A stretch of DNA of 64,000 nt, from the NCBI RefSeq assembly GCF_022376445.1, contig NW_025955074.1:1-64000 (forward strand), written 5' to 3'. This stretch comes from Fomitopsis serialis. Its lineage: Eukaryota > Basidiomycota > Agaricomycetes > Polyporales > Fomitopsidaceae. The translations under genes were made by a program, and so were the position numbers. Numbering within the stretch: the first letter of the stretch is position 1; every line of letters starts with the position of its first letter. Of this stretch, positions 11,010-22,400 are shown one piece after another. The notes beneath the pieces were generated by a model that was not told the DNA's origin, searched no databases, and was given only the letters and a program-made list of their open reading frames with translations.

Positions 11010-11511
11010 TGTTGAAACTTCCGACTTTCCAGTGTTATCTTATCTTATCAGTTACGTACATATATGGACTTGTGTTCTGCGATGTAGTATTACATACATT
11101 CTTTTGATGGACTCTGTCTGGACTCATCTTGTGACTCGCTCCAGACCGATCTACACTGTTCCAGACTTATTCTGGATCATTCCACTCCCTTCCGGCATGT
11201 TCCATGACCTTCCAGTACATTCCTTGATCACATGGACGCTTATGCATATCCCTATCTCTGGAGTTAAGGCTTACTCATTTCCCTAAAACTCGGACTTAGT
11301 GATTACTGATCTGCTTACTGATGTAGCATGTGATCAGTCCCAGACATGTATATATACTAGGGTGATTCCCCCCTAATGGATAACGATCTCTCCTCTCTTC
11401 TGCCTGCCTAGCATCAGAGTCTTCCCTCTGGGATAGGTCTGTTCACTCCACTCTACTGTCCTTCACTTCCACTGGCCTAACAAGCCCTTCTAAACCTCTT
11501 TCACTTCAACA
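11010..11511 (+). repeat. 3' LTR of copia element 1
   Basis: 502 bp, begins directly after the polypurine tract AAGTGGGAG (11001-11009). One base longer than the 5' LTR. Confidence 0.93.
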
Positions 11512-13007
11512 CCCATACATATTCAGTCGCAGTTCGTGAGGCGCGAAAGCCCGATAGCGGGCTCCTGAGGGCTCGCCTCACTATTGAAGGTATGCTGAAA
11601 CGGCGCGGAATTGCGTGTTGCGCACACCGGCGACCGTCTACTAGTACCGGATGAGTGAAGACTTCCGCAGCTTAATGTGCCAGTGTTTTAACCATAACAG
11701 GCCAACAGGTTATCTTCTTTCGAACTACTGCCGTCGGGACAAGATTGAAGTAGTCGACACCAATTCACTACCGCATCAACAGGTATGTGAGCGATTGTGG
11801 CATTCGTCTCCGGCGTAACAAATCTGCGATGCCTTGCATCCATTCGACTTAAGCGTCTGCTACCCGCCTATTGTTCGAACGGGCTGCCAATTGGCTGCTC
11901 TCTTCAGGGCAGGCCATGGCAGGTTACCACACGACTCAGACCGGCGAGTCGTCCGTCTTTCCAGAGTCTCGTTCACTGACGGAATTGATCTTCAAACGCA
12001 CAGGCACAGATCGTCGTGCAGCTGCGTGAACTCGGTGCTGGGCTATGTCTTATGGATCTGAACCGCGCCTTTGGTATCGCACTGGCAGGGGACCATAGGA
12101 GGGTGGTAAGCTAGTGCTCGCAGATCAACGATGAGCCTGGACTTACAGCTTTTTACAGAGCAAAGGGCTCGGAGGGACTCGCTGCGTGGATGCTTGACGT
12201 ATATTCGACAGGTGGTCAACATCGTGCTTTCAACGGTGGTTCAACTGTCAAACTGTACGGTGCATTGGATCACTACAAACCCGAATCCATGGGGCGCTTT
12301 CACAAAGAAGGCCTACCGACCGACCGAGGAGGAGGCCCGCTGAGGACACCTGGTACCACCCCGGGCACCGGTGTTGTACGATCTCCTGTAGTATCTGGGC
12401 ACAATGTACTTCATGCTAGCCCTTGCTTGCTTCGCGACCGGACTGGACCTCCTCCCTTGACAAGAGGCAAGATGGAAGCGTAGACCAACGACACAAGGTT
12501 CCGGTCCATGGCTTTCCCGGGTTTCCGTATTGAATGGCAACTACGGCCACGACATTCTTGACTCTTCGCAACTTTACTTCCCCGGCGCCGAGGACTCACA
12601 TCAAACTTGTGGTATGTGTTGCCGCATCGGCGTGATTCTACATCTCATCATGGTCGTGATCCTAATGGCGCGGGGCAGCGCGAGCCCACTACCATCGGCC
12701 TGCATGGTATGCAGTCTGACCATGATGATGCTTCCCGCTGATTATTGACATATTGACAGCTATTCATGGGCAATGTACAGCCGGGGCTGCTCAAGGTCTC
12801 ACCTCCAGAATGTTTCAGCGCATCTTTACGATTCAGGTCCCTTCCAGCGTCGGCGGCATGTCAGTGTGGTCGGCCTGCCAGTATGGTCGTCCTGCCGCGT
12901 CCACGGCAAGAACACATGGTGGGTCTGGAAGAAACTGAACTCATCAGGGGGTGACACCCCTGAACTAAACTTCGTCTTGAAAGCACCGACAATGACTCTC
13001 AGGAAAC
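11512..13007. other. Gene-poor stretch with possible decayed coding fragments
   Basis: No complete gene found. Around 12004-12105 (LRELGAGLCLMDLNRAFGIA) and 12127-12330 (NDEPGLTAFYRAKGSEGL) the plus strand looks protein-like, but the two pieces are separated by a stop and only 18 nt of possible intron, and I recognise no family. Probably debris of an old gene or transposon. Confidence 0.3.
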
Positions 13008-13017
13008 CTATATAATG
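13008..13017 (+). promoter_or_regulatory. TATA box of the lectin gene
   Basis: CTATATAATG, about 230 bp before the lectin start codon. The transcript probably carries a 61 nt intron in its 5' leader (13182-13242, GGTGAGC...CACCACAG), whose acceptor lies 5 nt before the ATG. Confidence 0.5.
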
Positions 13018-13247
13018 CTGCCTCAACGAGGTGTTGGTCCCCAGTGAAGAGCCCTCGTGTCTCCTCGGTGAGTGTATAGGTCAACACAGTGCATACTATC
13101 TAACTCACAAGCTCATCACAGCTACATTATCGGTTGTCGCACTCAATTTGTTCATCGCAGTTCAATTCAACAACACAGCAGGTGAGCACTAATCCGGAAT
13201 CCCACATAGCCCGCCATGTATTGAGCGTATTTCACACCACAGTCACG

Positions 13248-13691
13248 ATGGCCTACAACATCCACGTTGTTATCCTCAATACGCACCGCAATGCGCTTTT
13301 TGAGGTCGTCGAGCAAGTCGTGTGGTACAACGCCAACGGGGGCATCTGGACCAACACCAGCGACACCCGCACGTTGACCATCAACGGGAGCGGCACCTCG
13401 GGTGCGCTGCGCTTCCGAAACCCCAAGGATGGCGAGGAGTTCTTTGTCCCGCTCGGGATCGACAGCGACGTACGCTGGTGCGACCTCGTCACGAACCTCG
13501 GTCCGGGCGACACGGCGATGAAGATCGAGCCCGAGTACTACGACAGCAGCGGCATCTATGTGAACGCGCGAGAGTCCCATCTCCCGAAGGTTACGAAGAG
13601 GAGCTCCAAGGGAACCGAGGTCAATGTGGTGTACACCGACGAGGACCCGGCGAAGAAGGAGTACCAGGTCAGCATCACGATCTCTGGGTGA
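13248..13691 (+). CDS. Fungal fruit-body lectin (Agaricus bisporus lectin family)
   Basis: 147 aa, no intron in the coding part, no signal peptide; members are cytosolic. Landmarks of the fungal fruit-body lectin family (Pfam PF07367, from memory) are all present: an N-terminal MAYNIHV beta strand, YNANGGIWT (family YANGGTW), INGSGTSGALRF (family GSGTSGSLRF), RWCDLVTNL (family RWCDIVTNL), EPEYY and a closing ARE. Length agrees with the ~142-147 aa of the family. Known members fold as an actinoporin-like beta sandwich, bind the T-antigen disaccharide and N-acetylglucosamine at two sites, and are thought to act in defence against fungus-feeding animals. I chose ATG 13248, not an upstream in-frame codon, because the family starts here and a 5' leader intron ends 5 nt earlier. 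The nearest genes, copia element 1 and exg A, are unrelated. Confidence 0.9.
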   Translation: MAYNIHVVILNTHRNALFEVVEQVVWYNANGGIWTNTSDTRTLTINGSGTSGALRFRNPKDGEEFFVPLGIDSDVRWCDLVTNLGPGDTAMKIEPEYYDSSGIYVNARESHLPKVTKRSSKGTEVNVVYTDEDPAKKEYQVSITISG

Positions 13692-14574
13692 TGGTGTGAG
13701 TCGAGCTAGTCGTCGGTGGGTGATTGGGAGAGTCCGCTGCTGTTGCTGTCACGGTTCCATGTTGATGTAACGCTGTACGAGAGCTCGTGTACGGTGTATC
13801 ATTACTGTAGTGTCAGCGAATGACGGAGCGGTCATACTATGTGACAAGGTTGTTCTGGAGGGATGACGGTGCCAAAGGGCGTACTGTTCCGGTCATTGGA
13901 AGCTAACTTAGGTCTTGGATACTGGTATTTAAACGGTCATGTCTTTGGAACTTGCAAAGTCTTGACGGCTCAAGAATGAAGCTGAAGCTGAAGGAGTGCA
14001 CTAGTTGATAGTACAGGGAGAATATGTACTATAGTAGCCTACTCGTAAGTACAACCGTCGCGTTTCCGAGTCGGCCTGTCTCCTCGCGGTGGCATCCCGT
14101 GTCGGACCCGCGGGCCGCTTCATTGAAGCTGTAATGCCCCGGGGTCTGCTCTGCGGATATCCGGGCGTCCCGGAGTGCTGTGGTGCTTTATCATGAGAGA
14201 AACATAATATTAATGCTGGCGCCCGTCGAGCAATGACTGACCCGATGAGACGGATCATGATCAGTCCTGCCAGTGCCAACTTGAAGGGCATATTATTGAG
14301 ACGGCGGTAGACACTGTAGTGTCTCGGGTTACTAGTTGGCACTCGTCGATCGAGATCGAGCAGTGTACTTAGCGAGTGCGATCCTGAGGAATCGTCATGG
14401 TACTGCAGGTACTAGACCAAATCTTCTGCAGCTGTGACCTTCCTGCCAATCGTTAAGGCAATCGGGCATACTGTGCATTCAGCGCTCAGCAATGAAGATG
14501 CAAAGACAAAACCGTGACCATGATGTGGCCCCAGCACTGGCACTCATGACTTCAGGCCTCAGCAGGCCCGCACT

Positions 14575-14604
14575 GGCACTGATAGCGATAATGTTATCAG
14601 TGCC
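14575..14604. other. Perfect 10 bp inverted repeat (stem-loop)
   Basis: GGCACTGATA, a 10 nt loop, then TATCAGTGCC. The phrase CACTGGCACT occurs again ~45 bp upstream. Purpose unknown. Confidence 0.7.
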
Positions 14605-14723
14605 GTCATGGTCCTGCCTGCCACTCCGGTCGATCAGTGATTGCTCTGGCTATATTCGTGAACAATGTAACCCTCAGACTCTCAACTCTTCCAGGGAAGC
14701 TCACAACGTTCAAACATTGATGT

Positions 14724-14789
14724 CCAAACGTTAAACGTCCAGACGTCCGGCTTGGACCAAACGTTAAACGTCCAGACGTCCGGCTTGGA
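14724..14789. repeat. Two exact copies of a 33 bp tandem repeat
   Basis: Units 14724-14756 and 14757-14789, each starting CCAAACGTTAAACGTCC and ending GGCTTGGA. Related AACGTCC words continue to ~14825. Confidence 0.85.
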
Positions 14790-15850
14790 GTCCAACGTCC
14801 AACGTCCGAGTCCAACCCTCAACGTTTCAACGCTCCCTACTTGGGCTGTTTTCAGTTGACACCTAGATTCGCCGGACTGTGTCTGACGCAAGTCATCGTA
14901 TGCTGTCAGTCATAGTATAAAAGCATTGCCGAGTATGCGTACCGTCCGAGTCAGGCCGATGCATGCACAGTGGTTTCTGCGAGTCCGCACCGTCCACTGG
15001 CCGTCGCGGGCCCGCCAACTTGAATGCGCAGTCCATGCATGCAGGTCGACGTGTTCAGGAGACCAAGGCAGATCCACAATGTCTCCTCCGAGTCTTCGCA
15101 TCATTCGTATATCAGTACGTACGCATAACTCTCGCAACAAACGCGTCGTGCCAACTATCGCACATAAGTAGGCAAGCATCCAAATCTAAACCCGTCTCCA
15201 TCTATCCAGCGAGTAAAAAAGGTATATAGGGGTCCGGGGCGCAGGCAGAACTCGCCAGTGAAGAAGGACCAAGTACGCGTGCGGTACGTACGAGAGCGCG
15301 GCAGAGCAGACTGAGAGAGAGCTAACCCAAGCTCAAGGCGGGCACAGAGGGAAGGGAAGTGTAAGTCAAGCGTCGAGAGGAGAGGTGAGAGGTGAGAGAT
15401 AGAGCGAGGGACGCGGAACGTCTACACGGACACGAGCGTAGATGTGGATGTGGATGTAGACGCGGATGTGTGGTGGCCGGCAAGCGCCACATGCAAGAAT
15501 CGTCGAAGTCGTCATGTACAGAGGTAAGCAAGCGGTGCGTGTGATTCGTGCTCGCGGGGTGATCGGGTATAAATGCGCACGTCAGTAAGGTAGGACGGGT
15601 AGGCATGGGTGTCGGGTGCAAGAGGAGGAGGCGTGGCGTCTCGGATCCCGAGCACACTATAGGGATGCGTGGAGAAAGCCAGGGAGGAGCGTGGCGAGCG
15701 GGCCGCGGATATGTACTTACGTATCTATATAAGCAAAGCCAGTCCCAGTCCCAGTCCCGGTCAAGAGCACGGCGAGTCCAGGGAGACCCCCGTCCATCCA
15801 CCCACCGCCAGCCCAACAAGCCAGCGATCAGCGCGCACGGGCTCCACGCC

Positions 15851-18800
15851 TCAAACGCTCGTCACCACGAGCGGGCGCACCAGCTCCCTCCTCACCTCCG
15901 CCGCCCCGCCCGCGCCGCACCCACTCGTCGGCACCGCCGCGTTCACCGCGTCCCACGCATCCGGGTACGCACACCCCGCAATCGGCGTCGGCGCGCCCCT
16001 CGCATCGCCCCCGTCCGCCCACCCGCTCCCCGTGCTCACCGTCGCCGCGGAGTACGTGCTCGCCGCGGGGAGACTCACGACGCTCGCCGTCGCGGTGTAC
16101 TGCGGGAGGAGGCGCATGCTCGCCGAGGGGACGTTGTTGATCGAGGCCGGCGGCCACGCGGCGTACTGCGCGACGGACGACGCCGCGATCGCGCCCGCGC
16201 CCGCGCCGCCCGTCGCATACGCGGCGAACGACTGGTTCCACGGCGCCGGCGCGACCTTGAGCGCCTCGCACGTCCCGCTCGCCGCGCGCGGGTCCGTCGG
16301 CATCCACCCCTGCTCGAGCCCGAGCTTGTACGACCAGAGTGGGGACTCGACGGTGCCGCTCGTCGACGACGCGTCGATCTGCGATGATATCGATGTGTCC
16401 CCGTCAGTTGCCGTTCGGACTGCGGGAACCTCAACGGCCACGACACACCTTCCACGTCCAGAAGAACCAGTCGCCGAGGGCGTCCATGCTCGCGAGTGCG
16501 TACGTCTTGAGACCCGCCTTGGTCTCGTCGCTCCACGACTCCCAGTTCGCCCAGTAATCGCAGTTCCCGACGTACGCCGCGCTGATGTTGACGCCGCGGA
16601 CCCACAACCCGCAGTCATTGATCCCATTGCTGAACTCGCCCGCAATGGTCACACCGAAAGCGCTCCGACTGCACCCAACGTCCAGCCCCGCACAGAAACC
16701 CCAAACAGAATCGTCAGCAAGCCGTCACGCCGCAAAGGAAGACAGGCGCGAGCGCGCGACGCACCTCGCGTTCATGCCCGGGCCCCACGCGCTGCACGCC
16801 ATCTGGGGCCACTGCCCGCCATACACGGACGCGTCCGCCGTGCCGTTCGCGGTCACGTTCACCGGCTCGTTGTTCGGCTCATTGTCGAACGCGAAGTACG
16901 GGTGCGTGTCTGTCGCCCGTCGCGCGAGAAACGAGGGCCAGGGTGCAGCGTCCACGTGCGCAGGGAGGCGCAGGGAACACAGCGCGACGACCACGCGGCG
17001 GAAGAGAAGGGAGAAGGCGGTGCAGGCGTCGGCGGGGCCGAGGGTGGGCGTCGTTCGGGACCGACGCGCAGCGGATCCGCGAGACAGAACGTCGCAGCAG
17101 GCGCAGCGCACGTCATCGTCCAGCACAGCGCAGAAGCAGAAGGCGCGGTGGTCCGAGGCGCGCGGAGAACCCGATCGCGGGGCCGCAGCGACGAGCACAC
17201 GTCAAGCGGGGCGCGTGGATCGGGGCGGGCACGAGCGGACCGGGCGTCGACAGGCGGCGAGCGGGCGGCGAAGAGCGCGTCGCGGCAGTCCCGCGTCAGG
17301 GGCACACGAGAGGAGCAGGCACGGGAGAGCGGCAGTTGCCGGAGGCGAAGAGCAGTGAGGGGAAGCAGAGTCCGTCAGCAACACTTCCCGACCGGCACGA
17401 GAGCGCGACGCACCGAGGATGACACGGTCGCTCCCCTCGAGGAAGCCCGCCCAGTACGCGGTGCCCATGAAGCCGTCGTGGATCGCGATGTACGGCCCGC
17501 TGCCCTCGCCGACGCCCGTGATGTTCCGGATCATCCAGTGTGCGTTCAGATAGCTGTGCAGTCCAGAGTGAGCATGAGACAGCGATGATGGATCCACAGC
17601 GACGCACAAGGTGGTGAGCACAGGCAGCGTGATCGTCTGCAGGAGCGCCTCGTTCACGATGCTAAAGATCGGGATGACAGGCTGGTACTCCGGCTGCAGA
17701 GCAGTTCGTGAATGTCCGCGACGAGATGCGACACAGCAGAGCACGCACCTGGGTGATAAACTCCGCGATAACACGTATATACTCCAGCGCCCTCTCCGCA
17801 TTCGCGATGCCCATCATCCCGTTCAAAAAGTTCACCGTGCCCAGCTTGCCCGAGTGGTTGTACCCTGCGCCCCGCGATCAGCGCCTCAGTAGAATACAGC
17901 GAAAGGATCACGAAGACCGACCGTTCTGGCTCCCAGGGATGGTGTGCAAGTCGAGGTTGACGCGGAGGCCGTACTTGCGCGCCCACTGGAACACCTGCAG
18001 GATGTAGCTCCAGCACATGCGCGCGACGAACGGCTCCGCGACCGTCGTCCCGTCCGCAACGCCCACGTCGCTCCACGCCTCGATCGCCCAGAACGGGATC
18101 GGCATCCGCACCCAGGTCAGGCCCGCACCTACGCACGAACCCCCACGCCCGTCAGCATCCCCAGCGCGCGCGCACGACGTGCGAGAGACAGGCAGGCAGA
18201 CTGCTCACCGGCGATCTCAGCGATGTCCTGCTCCGAGACGAACGCGCCGTAGTGCGCCTGCATGACCGCGGTGATGTTCGCCTGCGCGCGGAGCGCGGTG
18301 TCGAGCGTCCACTCGTCGATCGCGCCCGCCGCGGCGTACTGCTGGTAGTACTTGGGCGTGATGAACGGCTCGAGGACGAACAGCCCGCCGAGGTTCACGC
18401 CGTTGATGCGGTGCGTGCTGAAGTTCCACGGCTCCGACAGCGGCGGCGTCCACGCGTTCGCCCGCGCGGAGTTGTTGAACGGGTCCGCGGGGTCGTACAC
18501 CCCTGCGTGGAGAGCGCGCGGTCAGCACATGGCGCGGGGCGGGCGACCGCGGGGAAACGACGCTACTCACAATATCCACCAAAGCTGTTCGTGTACGTGA
18601 ACGTGCTCCCATTCGCCATCGTCACCGTGCTCCCGTTCCCGCCCGTCACCGCGCCGCCGCCCACGCCGCCTCTACCACCCTTGCCCGCAGCGCCGCTCGC
18701 GCCGTCGCGGTGCGGCTTGACGGCGACGAACCAGACGGGGAGGACGACGACGAGGACGAGCGCCGCGAGCGCGAGGCCGCCGACGAGCCAGATCCACGGC

Positions 18801-19144
18801 CGGCGATAGTGGTACCACGGGCGCGCCGCTGCGCCCGCCGTGCGCGCCTCCCCCGCCAACGCCTCCTTCGAGCCGGTCGACGCTTCCTTGCGATGCGCGG
18901 CCTCGGGGTCCGGGTCCGGGTTCGTGCTCTGGGGGACGAACGGGCTGGTCTCTGCGGCGGCGGGGCTGGCGTAGGCGCCGACGGGGGTGGAGGGCACGGA
19001 GGGCTCGAGGGCGGCGGTGCTCGGGGGGACGTAGGGGCCTGCGGTGGCGGAGTCGGCGAAGGAGTCGGCGCGCCCGAGGGAGGCGCGGTCGCCGGGCGCG
19101 GTGACGGGCGGGGGCGGCGCGAGGCCGGAGGACTCAGAGGACAT
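15851..19144 (-). CDS. Exg A: membrane-anchored GH5 glucan 1,3-beta-glucosidase
   Basis: Exons (minus): 19144-18571, 18502-18209, 18128-17922, 17864-17749, 17693-17608, 17553-17414, 16909-16765, 16668-16449, 16378-15851. They sum to 2,310 nt, an exact 769 codons plus stop, with GT-AG at every junction. Residues 1-115 are a Pro/Ser/Ala-rich cytosolic tail; then a membrane segment (WIWLVGGLALAALVLVVVLP), so a type II anchor; then a Gly/Asn-rich stalk with N-glycosylation sites. The catalytic domain shows INGVNLGGLFVLEPF, WVRMPIPFWAI, VNLDLHTIPGSQNGY, IFSIVNEAL (acid/base Glu; family more often NEP), LDTHPYFAF and IAGEFSNGINDC (nucleophile Glu). This is the GH5_9 exo-beta-1,3-glucanase pattern: glucose release from beta-1,3-glucan during cell-wall remodelling. 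Only this one of three local copies keeps the catalytic nucleophile half. The sixth intron (~500 nt) contains the duplication breakpoint at ~16970. Confidence 0.92.
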
Positions 19145-19434
19145 CGCGGGGGGCGCCGTGTCGGACGGAGGGGAGCAGCTCAGCAGCAGGCTGAGGAGCG
19201 CACTGGAGTGGGGCTGGATGCGCGCGCGTTCTTGAGGGCAGTCGATCGCATGCACGTGGCGGAGATAGGGCAGCGAGCGCGCAGGAGCGGGTCAGGCATG
19301 GCGTCATGGGCTCGCGCGTGCGAGAAGAAGCGCGAGGCGAGGGCGCCGGGTCCGCCGCTGGCAGATGCCGCGTGTCGGTGGGATGTCGGGGTTGGCGCGC
19401 CGCGAGGGTGATCGGCGGCCTCCCGCCGTACATC

Positions 19435-19444
19435 CTTATATATT
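19435..19444 (-). promoter_or_regulatory. TATA box upstream of exg A
   Basis: Minus strand AATATATAAG, 290 bp before the start codon. Retained in exg B (39907-39916); in exg C one base differs (51503-51512, AACATATAAG). Confidence 0.5.
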
Positions 19445-22400
19445 CCAACGGGGACTTGCCGCGCTCCCTCTCCTCTACGAGCTGCTATCGCGTCGCGCAC
19501 ACCAAGGGGTGCGCCCGCTGGTCCTCTGGGCAGCGGCACAAGCCTAGAAGCGCGTCGCGGCAGGCGGCTCGGATCACTCTGTGCACCGCGCTTCGTGCGG
19601 CGAACCTTGTTTCAACCTCTCAACGTTCAACCCGATCCTCTGGCGGGCCCTCGCCAACGCCTCACCCCCGTTCTCAGCCTCCCACTGTCATGGTCGCTGG
19701 AGCCTGTAATAGAATCTTGACTGGGCGGGGCGTCGAGGGATCGCGGTGCGATAAGAATAGTGTCGAACGAGGTACGGCGCCCTGATCTATTGATAGAACG
19801 ACTCGCAGGCTCACTCCACAGGGCCCGCATAACGTGCACTTGCACGTCTCAGTGCGATGTCTTTAGTGCCCGCGACCAGGCATGCCGGCTACACACAGCG
19901 CGCCGGGATGATCAGACCAACAGACCGTGACGGCGTAAGGTCAGCAATGCCGCATTGCGGCCCCTGCAGATGCGTGGATATCATCCAACTTCCGTCGCCG
20001 GTGTTCAGTGTTCACTGCAGGTCTATGCCGGCGAGGAATTCAGCGATGCTCCGTGGGTAACGACACGGCTCAGCGCTCACCGTCGTCCCGGCGCGTCCGC
20101 TCGGTGGCCAGGCGGATTGAGGGTGGCCGACCAATGAACGAGACAAACGGAAGTGATCTGGAGGTACTCTGCGTTTGTCACGGACTCGAGAGCACGCGGT
20201 GACGTCATAGATCGCTTCACACCGCTGCGCGCGAAGACACGACGAGGGGAGTACCACGCGCAATGTTGGGGTAAGGCGCATTGGAGGGCTCTGTAGGGCG
20301 ACACACAGTGCATTTGCGTGAAGGCTCTGTAGTCCTTCATGGCAGCAGCACGGGCGCTTCCTGTCGATTTCGCTCGCTCTGGGACTCTGTCTACGGCTAC
20401 AAAGTACGTCCTCCCGTGCATCCTCGACCCCTCGTCCTCCATTCCCCACCCCGCTTGCTCGCGTGCTGGTACCGTCGTACTACGAGGCTCGTCCATCCAA
20501 CTACTTTCCCGAGCCCTGCCTGTCAGAGTTTCAGTTCGCCGCCTATGCACGTGAGAATTGACTCACAGACGCACGAATGCGCTCCCCGCGTTGTGTTGCG
20601 AAGCAGGAACATTGGTCCGTACTGCCTACGGACTCGCCGGTCGCATACCCGCCCTGGCGATGTCCTGCTGAGCTCTCCTTCGACTTCCATCTCACAAGAG
20701 AGATCGGGCGATCGTTTCCAGTCTTGGCGCTACTGATACACCGGTGAGATCTTACAGGTCGGTCAAAATGGACAGTGCGCAACTCACCACAAAGGTACGC
20801 TCCGTAAGTACCACCTGCAAACCCGCCCGGCGATGTTCTGACGTGCGCCCCGTGAACTGCGACGCCGCACGCGCCCCCAGACACATACCGTTTCGCTCTT
20901 GCCGGTGAATGGCAATCGACGCAGCCGTACCATCTCACAAACGGATCGTGACGGGGCCGGGCATTCTTCGTTGAGTTCTCGCGGTGCTGAGACCACAGTA
21001 AGCCCTCATGAGACGTTCCAAGACAGACAGTTTGCGACTCACTGCAGCTTGTAGGAATCATTGTGATCGAGACGACGGAGCGGGACACAGCCAACGCGAG
21101 AAGTGACTGGCGGCGGCGCGGGAGCACAAGTCGGTGGGATGATGGTACTGCCCCCGGCGGCCGTACCATCAGCGGGAGGCGATTCCGAGCGTGTTACACG
21201 CTGTTGGCCAGCCAACGCGAGGTCAGGAGCGGCCCAGCGAGGCAAGGCGTCGAGCACGAGAGGTAGATGCTGCTACAGGAAGTCGGCAGGGGCTCAGAGT
21301 CGTACCGTGAGCAGGAATGAGAGTCGATGGCACGCCCGCGCTATTGTATTGCGTGAAGCGGGAACAATGTTCCGTACCGTCTATGAGCCCGCCACTTGCT
21401 ACCCGGCGATGTTCTGGGACCGCACCCATCCCCGGACCGCCATTGGCTGGCAATTAAGCCGGCTGCACCGTCTCGCGAACGAGACAGTAGCGAAGCTGAG
21501 CGCCCGTCTTCAATGTTGTTTTGCAGTGCTGATACCCCCAGTTAGCCCCACGAGTTTCCCAAAGCAGACAGCTCGTGACTCACCACACAAGCTCGTTCGA
21601 ACCCACCGGTACTCGGCGATGTTTTGACGTGCCCTCCGTCAACCAGTACGGCTGCGCGCGTACCGTTTCGCTCGCATGCCAGTGGTTGGCGATCGAGTCG
21701 GCGGTACCATCTCACGATCGAGATCGCCGCGGGGACCGGGCGATCTTCCTCACTGTACCATCCCGGGTTTCGTCGTACTGGTACCACAGTAAGCCCCACG
21801 AGTCATCCGAAACAGACAGCTCATGACTCACCTAGCGTATATGAAGCCTCACGAGCGAGACCGCGGAGTGGGACACAGTCAAGCCAGGGCAGGCGAGAAG
21901 TCGACGACGGCAGCGGGAAAGAAGTCGATGGTACGGGGTACCAGAAGTCGCCGTACCGTGGCCTGGAGGTAATGCCTTACCAGGTCAGTGAGCTGACCAT
22001 GAAACGTGTTCCGTGCTGTTGGCCGGGCGACGTGCGTCGGCAGCAGTCCAATGGGGCGAGGAGTCAAGCACGGGACTCGGCGTTGATACAAAAAGTCGGT
22101 GGATTCGGTGGAGGCTCAGTCGTACCATGAGCAGTAACGAGAAGGAACGGGAAGCGGGAATGGCACTGATCGGAACACGACGGTACGAGAGGTGAATTAG
22201 GGATTATGCGCGCCGGAAATGGCAGGCGCTCGGAATCGGACTGAGACAAACGAAGCTGGGATGTTTCCTGTTGAAATGTCCACACACGGACGTGTGGTGA
22301 GCACGGCGGGACACGCGAGTAGGCGATGCATGAAACATTTACAGCTGGAGTCTGCTCGCTGGACGGCAACATCTGGTATCTTCGTAAGCCAGATCTCGCG

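Larger units (their letters stand above)
4921..11511 (+). mobile_element. Ty1/copia LTR retrotransposon 1 (near-complete, frame-broken)
   Basis: 6.6 kb element with direct LTRs at 4921-5421 and 11010-11511, each starting TGTTGAA and ending TTCAACA. Order inside: primer-binding site, extra ORF, gag with zinc knuckle, protease, integrase, reverse transcriptase and RNase H, then the purine-rich AAGTGGGAG directly before the 3' LTR. The PR-IN-RT-RH order identifies the copia superfamily. The flanks (cgatg before, cccat after) do not match, so no target-site duplication is visible. Left of it is LINE sequence; the right flank is not LINE. This suggests rearrangement or recombination between elements after insertion. 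Confidence 0.92.
13692..15850. other. Intergenic region between lectin and exg A
   Basis: No gene recognised. It contains a short stem-loop (14575-14604), a 33 bp tandem repeat (14724-14789), GA-rich and (GGATGT)-like simple sequence around 15440-15480, and a CAGTCC run at ~15740-15765. The lectin and exg A converge here, so both 3' ends should lie in it. Confidence 0.5.

Noticed and set aside
4916..11516. 5 bp target duplication for copia 1
   Set aside because: CGATG and CCCAT do not match at any shift tried.
12106..12126. Intron linking two protein-like pieces at 12.0-12.3 kb
   Set aside because: Only 18 nt between donor and acceptor, too short for splicing.
15669..17588. 639-codon plus-strand open frame across exg A, and other long plus-strand frames there
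   Set aside because: Antisense shadow of the GC-rich exg exons. The minus strand carries nine exons that join exactly in frame with GH5 motifs; the plus-strand translation is Arg/Ala/Pro-rich without any motif.
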